64,000 bases of DNA from Methylorubrum rhodesianum (GTDB taxonomy: Bacteria; Pseudomonadota; Alphaproteobacteria; Rhizobiales; Beijerinckiaceae). Made by a program: the position numbers and the translations under genes. The notes below the pieces were generated by a model. That model did not search any database and was not told where the DNA came from. It worked only from the letters and a program-made list of their open reading frames with translations. Within the stretch, counting starts at the first letter, position 1. Each line of letters opens with the position of its first letter. The stretch spans positions 1-64,000 of the forward strand of contig NZ_JACHOS010000008.1 in NCBI RefSeq assembly GCF_014199985.1, written 5' to 3'. This document shows, piece by piece, positions 38,045 through 45,888 of this stretch.

Positions 38045-38064
38045 CATAAGATTTTCATAAGATT
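38045..38064. promoter_or_regulatory. tandem 9-bp direct repeat upstream of lutA
   Basis: CATAAGATT occurs twice, at 38045-38053 and 38056-38064, with an 11-bp start-to-start spacing, one turn of the helix. On the minus strand it reads AATCTTATG-AA-AATCTTATG and lies 48-67 bp upstream of the lutA start. Direct repeats with this phasing are typical of OmpR-type response-regulator sites. It is an unusually A+T-rich island in this region. Confidence 0.55.
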
Positions 38065-38240
38065 ACGACCTTCCGACGTGGCCGCGCGGCGCCCCCGAAG
38101 ATCCGGCCGAGGCGGCCAACATCGCTTCCAAGCCGGGCGACGGATTGCGGGGAGAGATGCGCCGGCCGTTGCCAAATCGTCCGGGACACCAAGTTAGAGT
38201 CCGTTCGCGCGGCATCGCGCCCGACCCAGGCCCCGTTCCC

Positions 38241-38762
38241 ATGCGACTTCGCGCCCTCCTGCCCGCCCTCGTTTTCCTGTCCGCCGTGAGCGGCACGGCT
38301 TCCGCGCAGGACAATGCGCGCAAGGCGGCGATCTTCCCGGCGGAAGTGAACGATCCGACGCTGGCCTATGGCCGCAAGCCGCTGCCGGCCGATCAGAAGC
38401 GGCTCGACCTCGTCACCGACGTGCTTCGCAAGCAGCTTGCCGAGAAGGGCGGGATCGAGAGCGTCGATCTCGGTCCGCAGGCCGAGGAAATCCGCAAGGA
38501 GAGCCCGCTCTACAAGTGCAACGGCTGCACCGCGCCGATCGCCAAGGCGCTCGGGGCGGACCTCGCCGTGACCACCTTCGCCGACAAGGGCGCCAACCAG
38601 TTGTTCAGCCTCGTCGTCACCATCGCGGAGGCCGAGTCCGGTAAGGTCGTGCGCCAGGGCCAGGTCGTGATAAGAGCCAACACCGACGACGATTGGTCCC
38701 ACGCCGCGCGCTGGATCGTGAAGAACCGCCTGCTGGCCGAGCCGCTGCCCGGCCGTTCCTGA
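38241..38762 (+). CDS. exported DUF2380/DUF3280-like protein
   Basis: A 173-residue exported protein with signal MRLRALLPALVFLSAVSGTASA. The mature part reads KAAIFPAEVNDPTLAYGRKPLPADQKRLDLVTDVLRKQLAEK, then KCNGCTAPIAKALGADLAVTTFADKGANQLFSLVVTIAEAESGKVVRQ. This pattern (small two-component curli-like fold with a CNGC motif) matches the DUF2380 family found beside methanol-oxidation genes in methylotrophs. Divergent from lutA with 243 bp between starts. Precise role unknown. Confidence 0.7.
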   Translation: MRLRALLPALVFLSAVSGTASAQDNARKAAIFPAEVNDPTLAYGRKPLPADQKRLDLVTDVLRKQLAEKGGIESVDLGPQAEEIRKESPLYKCNGCTAPIAKALGADLAVTTFADKGANQLFSLVVTIAEAESGKVVRQGQVVIRANTDDDWSHAARWIVKNRLLAEPLPGRS

Positions 38763-38807
38763 GGCGGGGCTTGTGCGGGCGCGCAAGGCTGAGCAAGAAC
38801 GTTCCCC

Positions 38808-39521
38808 GTGTCCGACCTTGAACCGACTTTTTCCACGCGTCCCCGCCTGCTCGTCAGCGTGCGCGGGCCCGACGAGGCGCTGACGGCGCTCCGGGCCGGG
38901 GCAGACCTGATCGACGCCAAGGATCCCGAGCGAGGGGCACTCGGCGCGCTCTCGACCGAAACTGTTCGCGCCATCGTCGCTGGGCTTGACGGGCGGGCGG
39001 TCACCAGCGCGGTGGCCGGCGACGGCACGGGAACGGCGATCGCCGCCGCCGTCGCGGCGATGGCCGCGACCGGGGTGGAGTTCATCAAGATCGCGGTGGG
39101 AGCCGCGGACGATGCGGCTCTGTCGGAGGCCGCCGCGCAGGCGCCGGGCCGGGTGATCGGCGTGCTGTTCGCCGAGGACGGCGTGAGCGGGGCCTCGTTC
39201 CCCGCGCGCTTGGCCGCGGCGGGCTTCGTCGGGGCGATGATCGACACCCGCGGCAAGTCCGGGACTGCGCTTCCCTCCCTCCAGACCACGCCGCAACTGG
39301 CCGCCTTCCTGGCCGCGTGCCGCACGCACGGTCTGATGAGCGGGCTGGCCGGCTCGCTCGGCCTCGCCGACATTCCGGTACTGGCGCCGCTGCGCCCCGA
39401 TTATCTCGGCTTCCGCGGCGGTCTGTGCCGGAACGGCGACCGGCGCCAAGCCCTCGACGGGGCGCGGGTCGCGCGGGCGGTGACGGCGATCCAGAACGAC
39501 GCACGGGCCGACGCGGCGTGA
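38808..39521 (+). CDS. mfnB: (5-formylfuran-3-yl)methyl phosphate synthase, methylofuran core synthesis
   Basis: A 237-residue TIM-barrel protein of the DUF556/MfnB family. MfnB converts two glyceraldehyde-3-phosphates into the furan precursor of methanofuran; bacterial homologues serve methylofuran synthesis. Visible motifs are LLVSVRGPDEALTALRAGADLIDAKDPERGALG at the N-terminus with the catalytic Lys of DAKDP, VEFIKIAVG, and C-terminal YLGFRGGLCRNGDR. It starts at GTG 38808. The next gene overlaps or abuts its end, the furan-kinase-like gene, consistent with the pathway. Confidence 0.85.
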   Translation: MSDLEPTFSTRPRLLVSVRGPDEALTALRAGADLIDAKDPERGALGALSTETVRAIVAGLDGRAVTSAVAGDGTGTAIAAAVAAMAATGVEFIKIAVGAADDAALSEAAAQAPGRVIGVLFAEDGVSGASFPARLAAAGFVGAMIDTRGKSGTALPSLQTTPQLAAFLAACRTHGLMSGLAGSLGLADIPVLAPLRPDYLGFRGGLCRNGDRRQALDGARVARAVTAIQNDARADAA

Positions 39522-39526
39522 CGCGG

Positions 39527-40132
39527 ATGGCGCGCACCACGGATGCCCCTGCCTCCTCCGCGGGGAACACCGTCATCAAGATCGGCGGCAGCCTCGTCGC
39601 CGACCGCGTCCGGCTTCGCGCCGTCCTGGCCGACTGCGCGGACGGCGCCCCCGTCGCCGTCGTACCGGGCGGCGGCCCCTTCGCCGACGCGGTGCGGACG
39701 GCCCAGAGCCGGATCGGCTTCGACGACGCGCTCGCCCACCGTCTCGCCCTCGATGCCATGGGCCGCATGGCGGAGGTGTTTTCCGCGCTCGAGCCGCGGC
39801 TCGCCGTCGCCGCGAGCCTGGAATTCGTGGCCGACACGCTCGCGCAGGGCCGCTCCGTGATCTGGGACCCGGTTGCGCTGAAGGCCGGCCATCCCGACAT
39901 CGCCGAGAGCTGGGAGGTGACCTCCGACAGCCTCGCGCTCTGGCTCGCGCGGGTGGTCGGCGCGGACCGCTGCATCCTCGTGAAGTCGGCAAACATCCCG
40001 GCCCGGCTCGACCCGGCGGCGCTGGCCCAGGCCGGCCTCGTCGATGCCGCCTTCCCGCGCTTCGCCGCCGCCTTCCCCGGCGAGATCGCGATCCGCGGCC
40101 CCGAATCTCATCGCGAGAGGCACGCCGCATGA
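39527..40132 (+). CDS. amino acid kinase-fold protein, MfnE-like furan phosphate kinase
   Basis: A 201-residue protein of the aspartokinase/amino acid kinase fold: VIKIGGSLV at the N-terminus, VVPGGGPFADAVR for the phosphate loop, then LVKSANIPA. This matches archaeal MfnE, which phosphorylates (5-aminomethyl-furan-3-yl)methyl phosphate in methanofuran synthesis. It immediately follows the MfnB-like gene. A GTG at 39518 overlapping the preceding stop codon is an alternative start. It overlaps the DHPS-like gene by 4 bp. Confidence 0.82.
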   Translation: MARTTDAPASSAGNTVIKIGGSLVADRVRLRAVLADCADGAPVAVVPGGGPFADAVRTAQSRIGFDDALAHRLALDAMGRMAEVFSALEPRLAVAASLEFVADTLAQGRSVIWDPVALKAGHPDIAESWEVTSDSLALWLARVVGADRCILVKSANIPARLDPAALAQAGLVDAAFPRFAAAFPGEIAIRGPESHRERHAA

Positions 40133-41703
40133 GCGCGCCCGAACACCTCGTCTTCATCACCGGCAAGCTGGCCCACGCGCGTCTCGAAAAGGTCGCCGCC
40201 ACCCTTCCGGCCGAGCGCTTCACCTGGAGCATCGCCGATGCCGGGGTGAAGGTCGCCGCGCTGATGACGGAGGAGATCATCAAGCGCCGGGTGACCATGC
40301 CCGAGGGTGCGACCCGGATCGTCCTGCCCGGCCGCTGCCGCGCCAACCCGGAGGCCCTGGCGGACCATTTCGGACTGCCGGTCGAGCGGGGCCCGGACGA
40401 AATCGTCGATTTGCCGGCTTACCTCGGCCTCACCGGGCGCAAGGTCGACCTGTCGCGCCACGACCTGCGGATCTTCTCCGAGATCGTCGACGCCTCGAAG
40501 ATGACGCCCGAGCAGATCCTGGCCAAGGGCCTCGACCTCGCCCGCCGCGGCGCCGACGTGATCGATCTCGGCGGCTTGCCCGACACGGCCTTCCCGCATC
40601 TCGAGGACAGCGTGCGCGCTCTGAAAGGCGCGGGGCTCAAGGTGAGCGTCGATTCCTTCTCCCTCGACGAGCTGACCCGCGGGGCGCGGGCCGGAGCCGA
40701 CTACCTGCTGAGCCTCAACGAGGAGACGCTCGACCTCGCCTTCGAGACCGACGCGGTGCCGATCCTCGTGCCGATGCGGCCCGACGACCTGCCCTCCCTC
40801 GACCGGGCCATCGAGCGAATGGAGCGGGCCGGCCGGCCCTACATGGCCGACCCGATCCTCGAGCCGATCCATTTCGGCTTCGTCGACTCGATCGTCCGCT
40901 ACCGCGAGATCCGGGCGCGCTGGCCAAACATCGAGATGATGATGGGCACCGGCAACCTCACCGAACTCACCGAGGCCGACAGCCTCGGCGTCACCGCGCT
41001 CCTCGTCGGCATGTGCTCGGAACTCGCCATCCGCAACGTGCTGATCGTGCAGGTCTCGAACCACACCCGCCGCACGGTGGAGGAGCACGATGCCGCCCGC
41101 CGGGTGATGTACGCCGCGCGCGAGGACGCCGCCCTGCCCAAGGGCTACGGCCGCGACCTTCTGGCGCTTCACGACAAGCGCCCGTTCGTGCAGACCCCCG
41201 ATGAAATTGCCGCGCTGGCCGCGGAGGTGCGCGATCCCAACTACCGCATCGCCGTCGCCGAGGACGGCATCCACGTCTACAACCGCGACCGTCACACCAC
41301 CGGCACCGACGCGATGGCCTTCTTCCCCGAACTGAGCGTGGAGAGCGACGGCGCCCACGCCTTCTATCTCGGCGGCGAGCTGACCAAGGCCGAGACCGCG
41401 TTCCGCCTCGGCAAGCGCTACGTGCAGGACGAGCCCCTCGACTGGGGCTGCGCCGCCGACCGGACCCAGGAGGACACCACCGCCTTCAAGGCGGCCGGGC
41501 CGACGAGGGCCGCCCATACCCGGCACAGCGGCCCCGAGGCGCCCGCCGCCGAGCGGGCCGCCACGGCCGGGCCGGAGCAGGGTGCGGCTCCGCCCGAGAC
41601 CGGGACGGGAACCGGCTCGGGGGCCGAGCCCGACAGGCTCGCCGAGCCGAAGAGCGGCCGCATCGTCTGCGGCCGGCTGGTCCCGGACGAGGAGCGGAAC
41701 TGA
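40129..41703 (+). CDS. dihydropteroate synthase-like protein of the H4MPT pathway
   Basis: A 524-residue protein. Residues about 1-120 are a domain of the DUF6513 type (VFITGKLAHARLEKVAATL, MPEGATRIVLPGRC). Residues about 125-345 are a pterin-binding TIM barrel, with FSEIVDASKMTPEQILAKGLDLARRGADVIDLGG and MMMGTGNLTELTEADS. It resembles archaeal DHPS-like proteins (TIGR00284 class) that join the pterin with the RFAP moiety. The last about 75 residues are a Pro/Ala/Glu-rich tail ending VCGRLVPDEERN. It is part of the H4MPT biosynthesis genes. Confidence 0.82.
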   Translation: MSAPEHLVFITGKLAHARLEKVAATLPAERFTWSIADAGVKVAALMTEEIIKRRVTMPEGATRIVLPGRCRANPEALADHFGLPVERGPDEIVDLPAYLGLTGRKVDLSRHDLRIFSEIVDASKMTPEQILAKGLDLARRGADVIDLGGLPDTAFPHLEDSVRALKGAGLKVSVDSFSLDELTRGARAGADYLLSLNEETLDLAFETDAVPILVPMRPDDLPSLDRAIERMERAGRPYMADPILEPIHFGFVDSIVRYREIRARWPNIEMMMGTGNLTELTEADSLGVTALLVGMCSELAIRNVLIVQVSNHTRRTVEEHDAARRVMYAAREDAALPKGYGRDLLALHDKRPFVQTPDEIAALAAEVRDPNYRIAVAEDGIHVYNRDRHTTGTDAMAFFPELSVESDGAHAFYLGGELTKAETAFRLGKRYVQDEPLDWGCAADRTQEDTTAFKAAGPTRAAHTRHSGPEAPAAERAATAGPEQGAAPPETGTGTGSGAEPDRLAEPKSGRIVCGRLVPDEERN

Positions 41704-41705
41704 TC

Positions 41706-42302
41706 ATGCCGCTGATCCTGGAAACCGTCGTCACCACCCTGTCGGCGACCGGCGCGATGCATCTCGTGCCGTTCGGTCTGATCCGCGAGGGCGAGAATTT
41801 CGTGCTCGCCCCCTTCCGGCCCTCCCCCACGATCGAGAACCTCGCGGAGCGTCCGTACTTCACGGCCTCGGCCCCGAGTGACGTGCGGGTGATCGCCGGC
41901 ATCGTCACCGGACGGCGCGACTGGCCGGTGACCGATTGCGACCGGATCCCCGGCAAACGCCTCGCCGAATGCTTCGGCCATGCCGAGTTCGAGGTGGCGG
42001 CGGTCGAGGACGACCCGCAGCGCCCGCGCTATCGCGGGCGGATGGTGCATGCGGTCAGCCACGTGCCGTTCATCGGCTACAACCGGGCGCAGGGCGCGGT
42101 GATCGAGGCGGCGATCCTGTCCACGCGGCTCCACATGCTGGCGCCGGAAAAGGTCCTGACGGAGCTGGCCTATCATGCCATAGCGATCGCCAAGACCGCC
42201 GGCCCCGCCGAGCGCGAGGCCTGGGACTGGATCGAGGACAAGGTCGCGAACGCCCTCGGGCGGGCCGGCCGCGTCCTCGACGGAACGAGCCGCCCCCTGT
42301 GA
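41706..42302 (+). CDS. DUF447-family protein of the H4MPT/MYFR island
   Basis: A 198-residue protein of the DUF447 family (flavin-reductase-like split barrel): PFGLIREGENFVLAPFRPSPTIENL, then VVAAVEDD-type strands and FIGYNRAQGAVIEAAILSTRLHML. The family occurs in methanogens and H4MPT-using methylotrophs and is associated with C1 cofactor synthesis. It starts 2 bp after the DHPS-like gene. Biochemical role not established to my knowledge. Confidence 0.82.
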   Translation: MPLILETVVTTLSATGAMHLVPFGLIREGENFVLAPFRPSPTIENLAERPYFTASAPSDVRVIAGIVTGRRDWPVTDCDRIPGKRLAECFGHAEFEVAAVEDDPQRPRYRGRMVHAVSHVPFIGYNRAQGAVIEAAILSTRLHMLAPEKVLTELAYHAIAIAKTAGPAEREAWDWIEDKVANALGRAGRVLDGTSRPL

Positions 42303-42343
42303 GCGGCCGACGGCTTCCCGACACCGCCAAGGAGATTCCCGGT

Positions 42344-42877
42344 TTGAAGCGGATCGCACTGCTCGCCGCCGCGGCCCTCGCCGTCACCACCGTCGCGGCG
42401 CAGGCCCAGCACGCGCCGACACGGCGCAAGATCGTCGAGAGCGTCATCATCGACGCCTCCCCCGAGAAGGTCTGGGCGGTGGTCGGCAACCCGGCCGATG
42501 CCGGCTGGATCGAGAACGTGAGCCGCGGCGAACGGCAGGGGAGCGCCGACAAGCCGGTCTTCCGCCTGACGCTGACGAACGGCCACGCCATCGTCGAGGA
42601 AACCCGCAAGCTCGATCCCGAACGGAGGAGCTTCGCCTACTACATCCTCGAGAGCGAGGTGACCGACCTGCCGGCCAAGGATTACTCGGCCACGATCTCG
42701 GTGCAGCCCGAGGGCGGGCATGCGCGGGTCGAGTGGCGGGCCGCGTTCTACCGGGGCCATCCGAACAACGACCCGCCGCCCGAACTCAACGACGAGAATT
42801 CGGAGAAGCGCGTGCGGGCCTGGGTTCATGCCAGCCTTGAGAACCTCAAGGCCCGGCTTGAGAAGAGCGGCTCCTGA
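42344..42877 (+). CDS. exported SRPBCC-superfamily protein, first of a tandem pair
   Basis: A 177-residue protein. The TTG at 42344, preceded by AAGGAGATTCCCGG, starts a signal peptide (LKRIALLAAAALAVTTVAAQA). A GTG at 42299 overlapping the previous stop is an alternative. The mature part is a START/SRPBCC lipid-binding-like fold: RRKIVESVIIDASPEKVWAVVGNP and AAFYRGHPNNDPPPELNDEN. It is strongly similar to the next gene product, sharing the NNDPPPELNDE motif. Predicted periplasmic; ligand unknown. Confidence 0.82.
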   Translation: MKRIALLAAAALAVTTVAAQAQHAPTRRKIVESVIIDASPEKVWAVVGNPADAGWIENVSRGERQGSADKPVFRLTLTNGHAIVEETRKLDPERRSFAYYILESEVTDLPAKDYSATISVQPEGGHARVEWRAAFYRGHPNNDPPPELNDENSEKRVRAWVHASLENLKARLEKSGS

Positions 42878-42942
42878 CACAAGTCGCTCGGACGAAGGGT
42901 GAAGCGGCCATGCCCGGCCGCTTCGATGGGAGGAGAAAACGC

Positions 42943-43473
42943 ATGAAGTTCAGGACGCTCGCCGCCGTGGCGGCGCTCGCCACGGTGACGTTTGCCGTGC
43001 AGGCGCACGGTCCCACGCGGCAGAAGGTCTCGGAGTCGATCGAGATCAACGCCCCCGCCGACAAGGTCTGGGCGATCGTCGGCAATTTCCAGGACGGCAG
43101 CTGGATTCCGGTCGTCGAGAAGACCGAGGGCAAGGGCGGCAACGAGGTCAAGGCGACCCGCACGCTGACCCTGAAGGGCGGCGCGACGGTCGAGGAAGAG
43201 CTCGCCAAGTACGACGCCGAGAAGAAGACCTACATGTACCGGATCAACAAGGTCGACGTGAAGACCCTGCCGGTGAACGACTATTCGTCGACGGTCGAGG
43301 TCGAGGGTGACGGCGCCAAGACCAAGCTGACGTGGCGCGGCGCGTTCTACCGCGGCTACATGAACAACGATCCGCCGCCCGAGCTGAACGACGAGGCCGC
43401 CAAGAAGGCCGTGTCCGGCCTCTACAAGGCGAGCCTGGAGAACGTGAAGGCCAAGGCCGAGAAGGGCTCGTAA
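42943..43473 (+). CDS. exported SRPBCC-superfamily protein, second of a tandem pair
   Basis: A 176-residue exported protein. The ATG at 42943 follows a strong GGAGGAGAAAACGC site; signal MKFRTLAAVAALATVTFAVQA. The mature region has RQKVSESIEINAPADKVWAIVGNFQDGSW and GAFYRGYMNNDPPPELNDEA, closely parallel to the preceding gene, so a tandem duplication. It is Lys-rich (theoretical basic C-terminal helix). SRPBCC folds bind hydrophobic ligands in a cavity. It lies 6 bp before a YVTN gene; all three secreted proteins are probably one unit. Confidence 0.85.
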   Translation: MKFRTLAAVAALATVTFAVQAHGPTRQKVSESIEINAPADKVWAIVGNFQDGSWIPVVEKTEGKGGNEVKATRTLTLKGGATVEEELAKYDAEKKTYMYRINKVDVKTLPVNDYSSTVEVEGDGAKTKLTWRGAFYRGYMNNDPPPELNDEAAKKAVSGLYKASLENVKAKAEKGS

Positions 43474-43479
43474 GGTTCG

Positions 43480-44592
43480 ATGCAGGGGAGAGCCGCCATC
43501 CGCAGCACGCTCCGGTGGAGGCACCGGCTCTCCCCTCTCCCCTCAGCGGGAGAGAGTGGCCTGCGCAGCGGGCCGGGTGAGGGGAGCGACCTTTCCGGAA
43601 ACGTCGCCCCCTCCCCCGCCTCGCATCCGCGAGGCACCCTCCCCCGCGCAGGAGGGAGGCTTCTTCTCGTCGCCGCCAGCCTCCTGGCCGCAGGCCCTCC
43701 CGCCATCGCGCAGGAAGCCCTGGTCACCGCGCAGCTCGGCAACGCCGTCGAGATCGTGGACCTCGCCTCCAAGAAGATCCTGCAGTCGATTCCCGTGCCG
43801 GGCGCACCGGCCGGCATCGCCCTCTCGCCGGACCGGAAGACCGCCTACGTCACCCGCCCCGAGGGTCACGGCGTGTCGGTGATCGATCTCGACGCGCGCC
43901 GGGTGCGCGCGAGCCTCGACCTGCCCGGCGGTCCGCTCGGCATCGGCGTCAACCCGAAATCCGGCGAGGTCTACGTCGCCGACTGGTACGGGACGCGGGT
44001 CTTCGTGCTTCGTCCGACGGCGGAGGGCCTGAGCCTCGAGGGCGAGATCGCCACCGGCCAGTCACCCTCCGGCATCGCCGTGACGCCGGACGGCGCCACG
44101 CTGCTGGTCGCCAACCGCGAATCCGACTCGGTCTCGATCATCGACGTGGGAAGCCGCCGGGAGACGCGGCGGGTCGCGGTCGGCCAGCACCCGTTCGGCC
44201 TGACCCTCTCGGCCGACGGGACCACCGCCTACACCGCCAACGTCGTCTCGAACGACGTCTCGGCCATCGACGTCGGCAGCGGCCGCGAGACCGGCCGCGT
44301 CGCCACCGGCCAGCGGCCCTATGTCATCGCGCTCGCCGCCGGCAAAGGGTTCGTGACCGACCAGTATTCCAACACCGTGACGGTGTTCGACCCCGCGACC
44401 CTCAAGACGCTCGCCGCGATCGATGTCGGCGACCACCCCGAGGGCATCGCCGCCACGCGGGATGGAAAGACGATCGTCGTCGCCAACTGGGGCGACAACG
44501 CCCTGAGCCTGATCGATCCCTCGAGCCTCACCGTCACCGGCACGGTCGAGACCGGCGACGGCCCGCGGGCCTTCGGGGATTTCCTGCGATAG
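43480..44592 (+). CDS. exported YVTN beta-propeller protein with repeat-derived N-terminus
   Basis: A 370-residue protein. The mature region is a YVTN-type propeller: TAQLGNAVEIVDLASKKILQSIPV, AYVTRPEGHGVSVIDL, LLVANRESDSVSIIDV, AYTANVVSNDVSAIDV, VVANWGDNALSLIDP. The hydrophobic signal segment RLLLVAASLLAAGPPAIAQ begins only at about residue 60. The preceding residues are encoded by a copy of the palindromic element (43525-43661) that runs in frame. The annotated ATG is 7 bp after the SRPBCC stop with a TAAGG site. An alternative is that the true start was altered by insertion of the element. It is similar in type to LutB. Confidence 0.78.
   Translation: MQGRAAIRSTLRWRHRLSPLPSAGESGLRSGPGEGSDLSGNVAPSPASHPRGTLPRAGGRLLLVAASLLAAGPPAIAQEALVTAQLGNAVEIVDLASKKILQSIPVPGAPAGIALSPDRKTAYVTRPEGHGVSVIDLDARRVRASLDLPGGPLGIGVNPKSGEVYVADWYGTRVFVLRPTAEGLSLEGEIATGQSPSGIAVTPDGATLLVANRESDSVSIIDVGSRRETRRVAVGQHPFGLTLSADGTTAYTANVVSNDVSAIDVGSGRETGRVATGQRPYVIALAAGKGFVTDQYSNTVTVFDPATLKTLAAIDVGDHPEGIAATRDGKTIVVANWGDNALSLIDPSSLTVTGTVETGDGPRAFGDFLR
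43525..43661. repeat. dispersed palindromic element, copy B (inside a reading frame)
   Basis: About 137 bp with CTCTCCCCTCTCCCCTCAGC GGGAGAG arms on the left and CCCCCTCCCCCGCCTCG ... GCACCCTCCCCCGCGCAGGAGGGAGG on the right, like copies at 6867 and 49339. It is open through in the frame of the YVTN gene. Confidence 0.7.
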
Positions 44593-44597
44593 CGGCT

Positions 44598-44798
44598 TCA
44601 GGCCGCCGCCGGCGGCTCGCCCGTGCCGCCTTCCGCAGGCGAGTTCAAAATGTCTTCCAGCTCGTCCACGAGGCGGTCGATCTGATCGTCGCTCGCGAGC
44701 ACCCGCGTGGTGCGGCCGTCCTCGGTGACGAAGGCCAGCTCGATCGCGTCGCCGGTACGGGTGGCCAGGATGCGGGCGAGCTTGTTTCCTGCGGTCAT
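44598..44798 (-). CDS. small conserved protein, function unknown
   Basis: A 66-residue cytosolic protein. The ATG at 44798 has an AAGGAGAAGCGA ribosome site. It contains KLARILATRTGDAIELAFVTEDGRTTRVLASDDQIDRLVDELEDIL, a beta-hairpin plus helix, then a Gly/Glu/Pro tail. It lies 52 bp downstream of the H4MPT-linked ATPase gene (same strand) and is probably cotranscribed with it. Not recognised. Confidence 0.6.
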   Translation of the reverse strand: MTAGNKLARILATRTGDAIELAFVTEDGRTTRVLASDDQIDRLVDELEDILNSPAEGGTGEPPAAA

Positions 44799-44850
44799 TC
44801 GCTTCTCCTTGTGACGTCTTGCCGTCAACGCACGGGACCGGCCCGGTTCC

Positions 44851-45873
44851 TCACGCGATCAGACCGACGGCCACCGCCGGCCCGCAGGTCGAGACCCAGG
44901 CGGCATTCCCGCCGCCCAGAGATCCGGCGATGGTCTCGGTCAGAGGCACCGAGCGGCGCCCCAGCCGCGCGGCCAACCGCTCGGCCAGGAAGCGGCCGGC
45001 GCCGCAGACGACGAGCGGCGCGTCCTCGGGCAGGTCGGAGCGCGACAGCAGGATTGCGGCGGCATCGTGCAGGGGGCGCAGCTGCGCCTCGGCGAACCAC
45101 GCCGCCAGCGCCCGCCACTCCTCCGCGCTCCCCTCCCCCCGGTCGCGGCCGACCATCCGGGCGAGCCGGGTCTCGGTCTCGGGCGTCGACTTGCCCTTGA
45201 GGTCGGCGCTGTATTGCTGATCGGCCCCCTCGGGCAGGTCGCCGGTGAGTCGGTAGATGTCGGCGGTGCTGGCGAAGGTCTCGGCCATCAGCCGCGTGAG
45301 CCGGCCGCGCCAGGGGGCGTGGGTGGCGAAGGCGAGGAGCGGCGTGCGCACCACGCCGGTATAGACGAGCTCGCCCGTCTCCAGCCGTTCCGCGTCGCTG
45401 TAGCCCTGAGCGGCGGGCGTTCCGCTCACGATCGGGATCAGATCGGCGGTGGTCGAGCCGATATCGACCAGCAGCGCGTGGCCAACATGCCGGCCGATCA
45501 GGGCGGCGGTGGCGTGCCAGTTGGCCGAGGCGATGTCGGCCGCGTGCGCCCGGGCGACCTCGACGGGCAGGAAGCCGGCGCGACCGGCGTAGATCCGCAC
45601 ATGACCCGTCAGGGTCGCCGCGGCCCAGGCGGAGAGCTGATGCACCCCGTCCGCGCGATCGGCGAAGCAATCGGTCAGTTCACCCGTCATGGTGACGGCA
45701 TGCGCGGCCTCGCCCCGCACCCATTCCGGCAAGTGCGAGAAGGTCTCGTCGAGGGCGGGGACGCCGCGCCAGAGCCGGCAGGGCGCCTGCACCGCCTCGA
45801 CCACGCGCCCGTCCTCGACGAGCGCCGCCTTGACATGCACCCCGCCCAGATCCCACCCGATGACCCTGCTCAT
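44851..45873 (-). CDS. H4MPT-linked C1 transfer pathway protein (hydantoinase/oxoprolinase-like ASKHA fold)
   Basis: A 340-residue protein of the actin-like ATPase fold: MSRVIGWDLGGVHVKAALVED at the N-terminus (DLGG phosphate motif), ALLVDIGSTTADLIPI (DIGSTT), and PLVVCGAGRFLAERL. It matches the TIGR03123 class of uncharacterised proteins that occur only in H4MPT-containing bacteria and archaea. Orientation is opposite to the HisA-like gene. Its start codon and that of the HisA-like gene are separated by 15 bp. Biochemical role is not known; likely cofactor synthesis. Confidence 0.82.
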   Translation of the reverse strand: MSRVIGWDLGGVHVKAALVEDGRVVEAVQAPCRLWRGVPALDETFSHLPEWVRGEAAHAVTMTGELTDCFADRADGVHQLSAWAAATLTGHVRIYAGRAGFLPVEVARAHAADIASANWHATAALIGRHVGHALLVDIGSTTADLIPIVSGTPAAQGYSDAERLETGELVYTGVVRTPLLAFATHAPWRGRLTRLMAETFASTADIYRLTGDLPEGADQQYSADLKGKSTPETETRLARMVGRDRGEGSAEEWRALAAWFAEAQLRPLHDAAAILLSRSDLPEDAPLVVCGAGRFLAERLAARLGRRSVPLTETIAGSLGGGNAAWVSTCGPAVAVGLIA

Positions 45874-45888
45874 TGTCCGGTTCACGCG

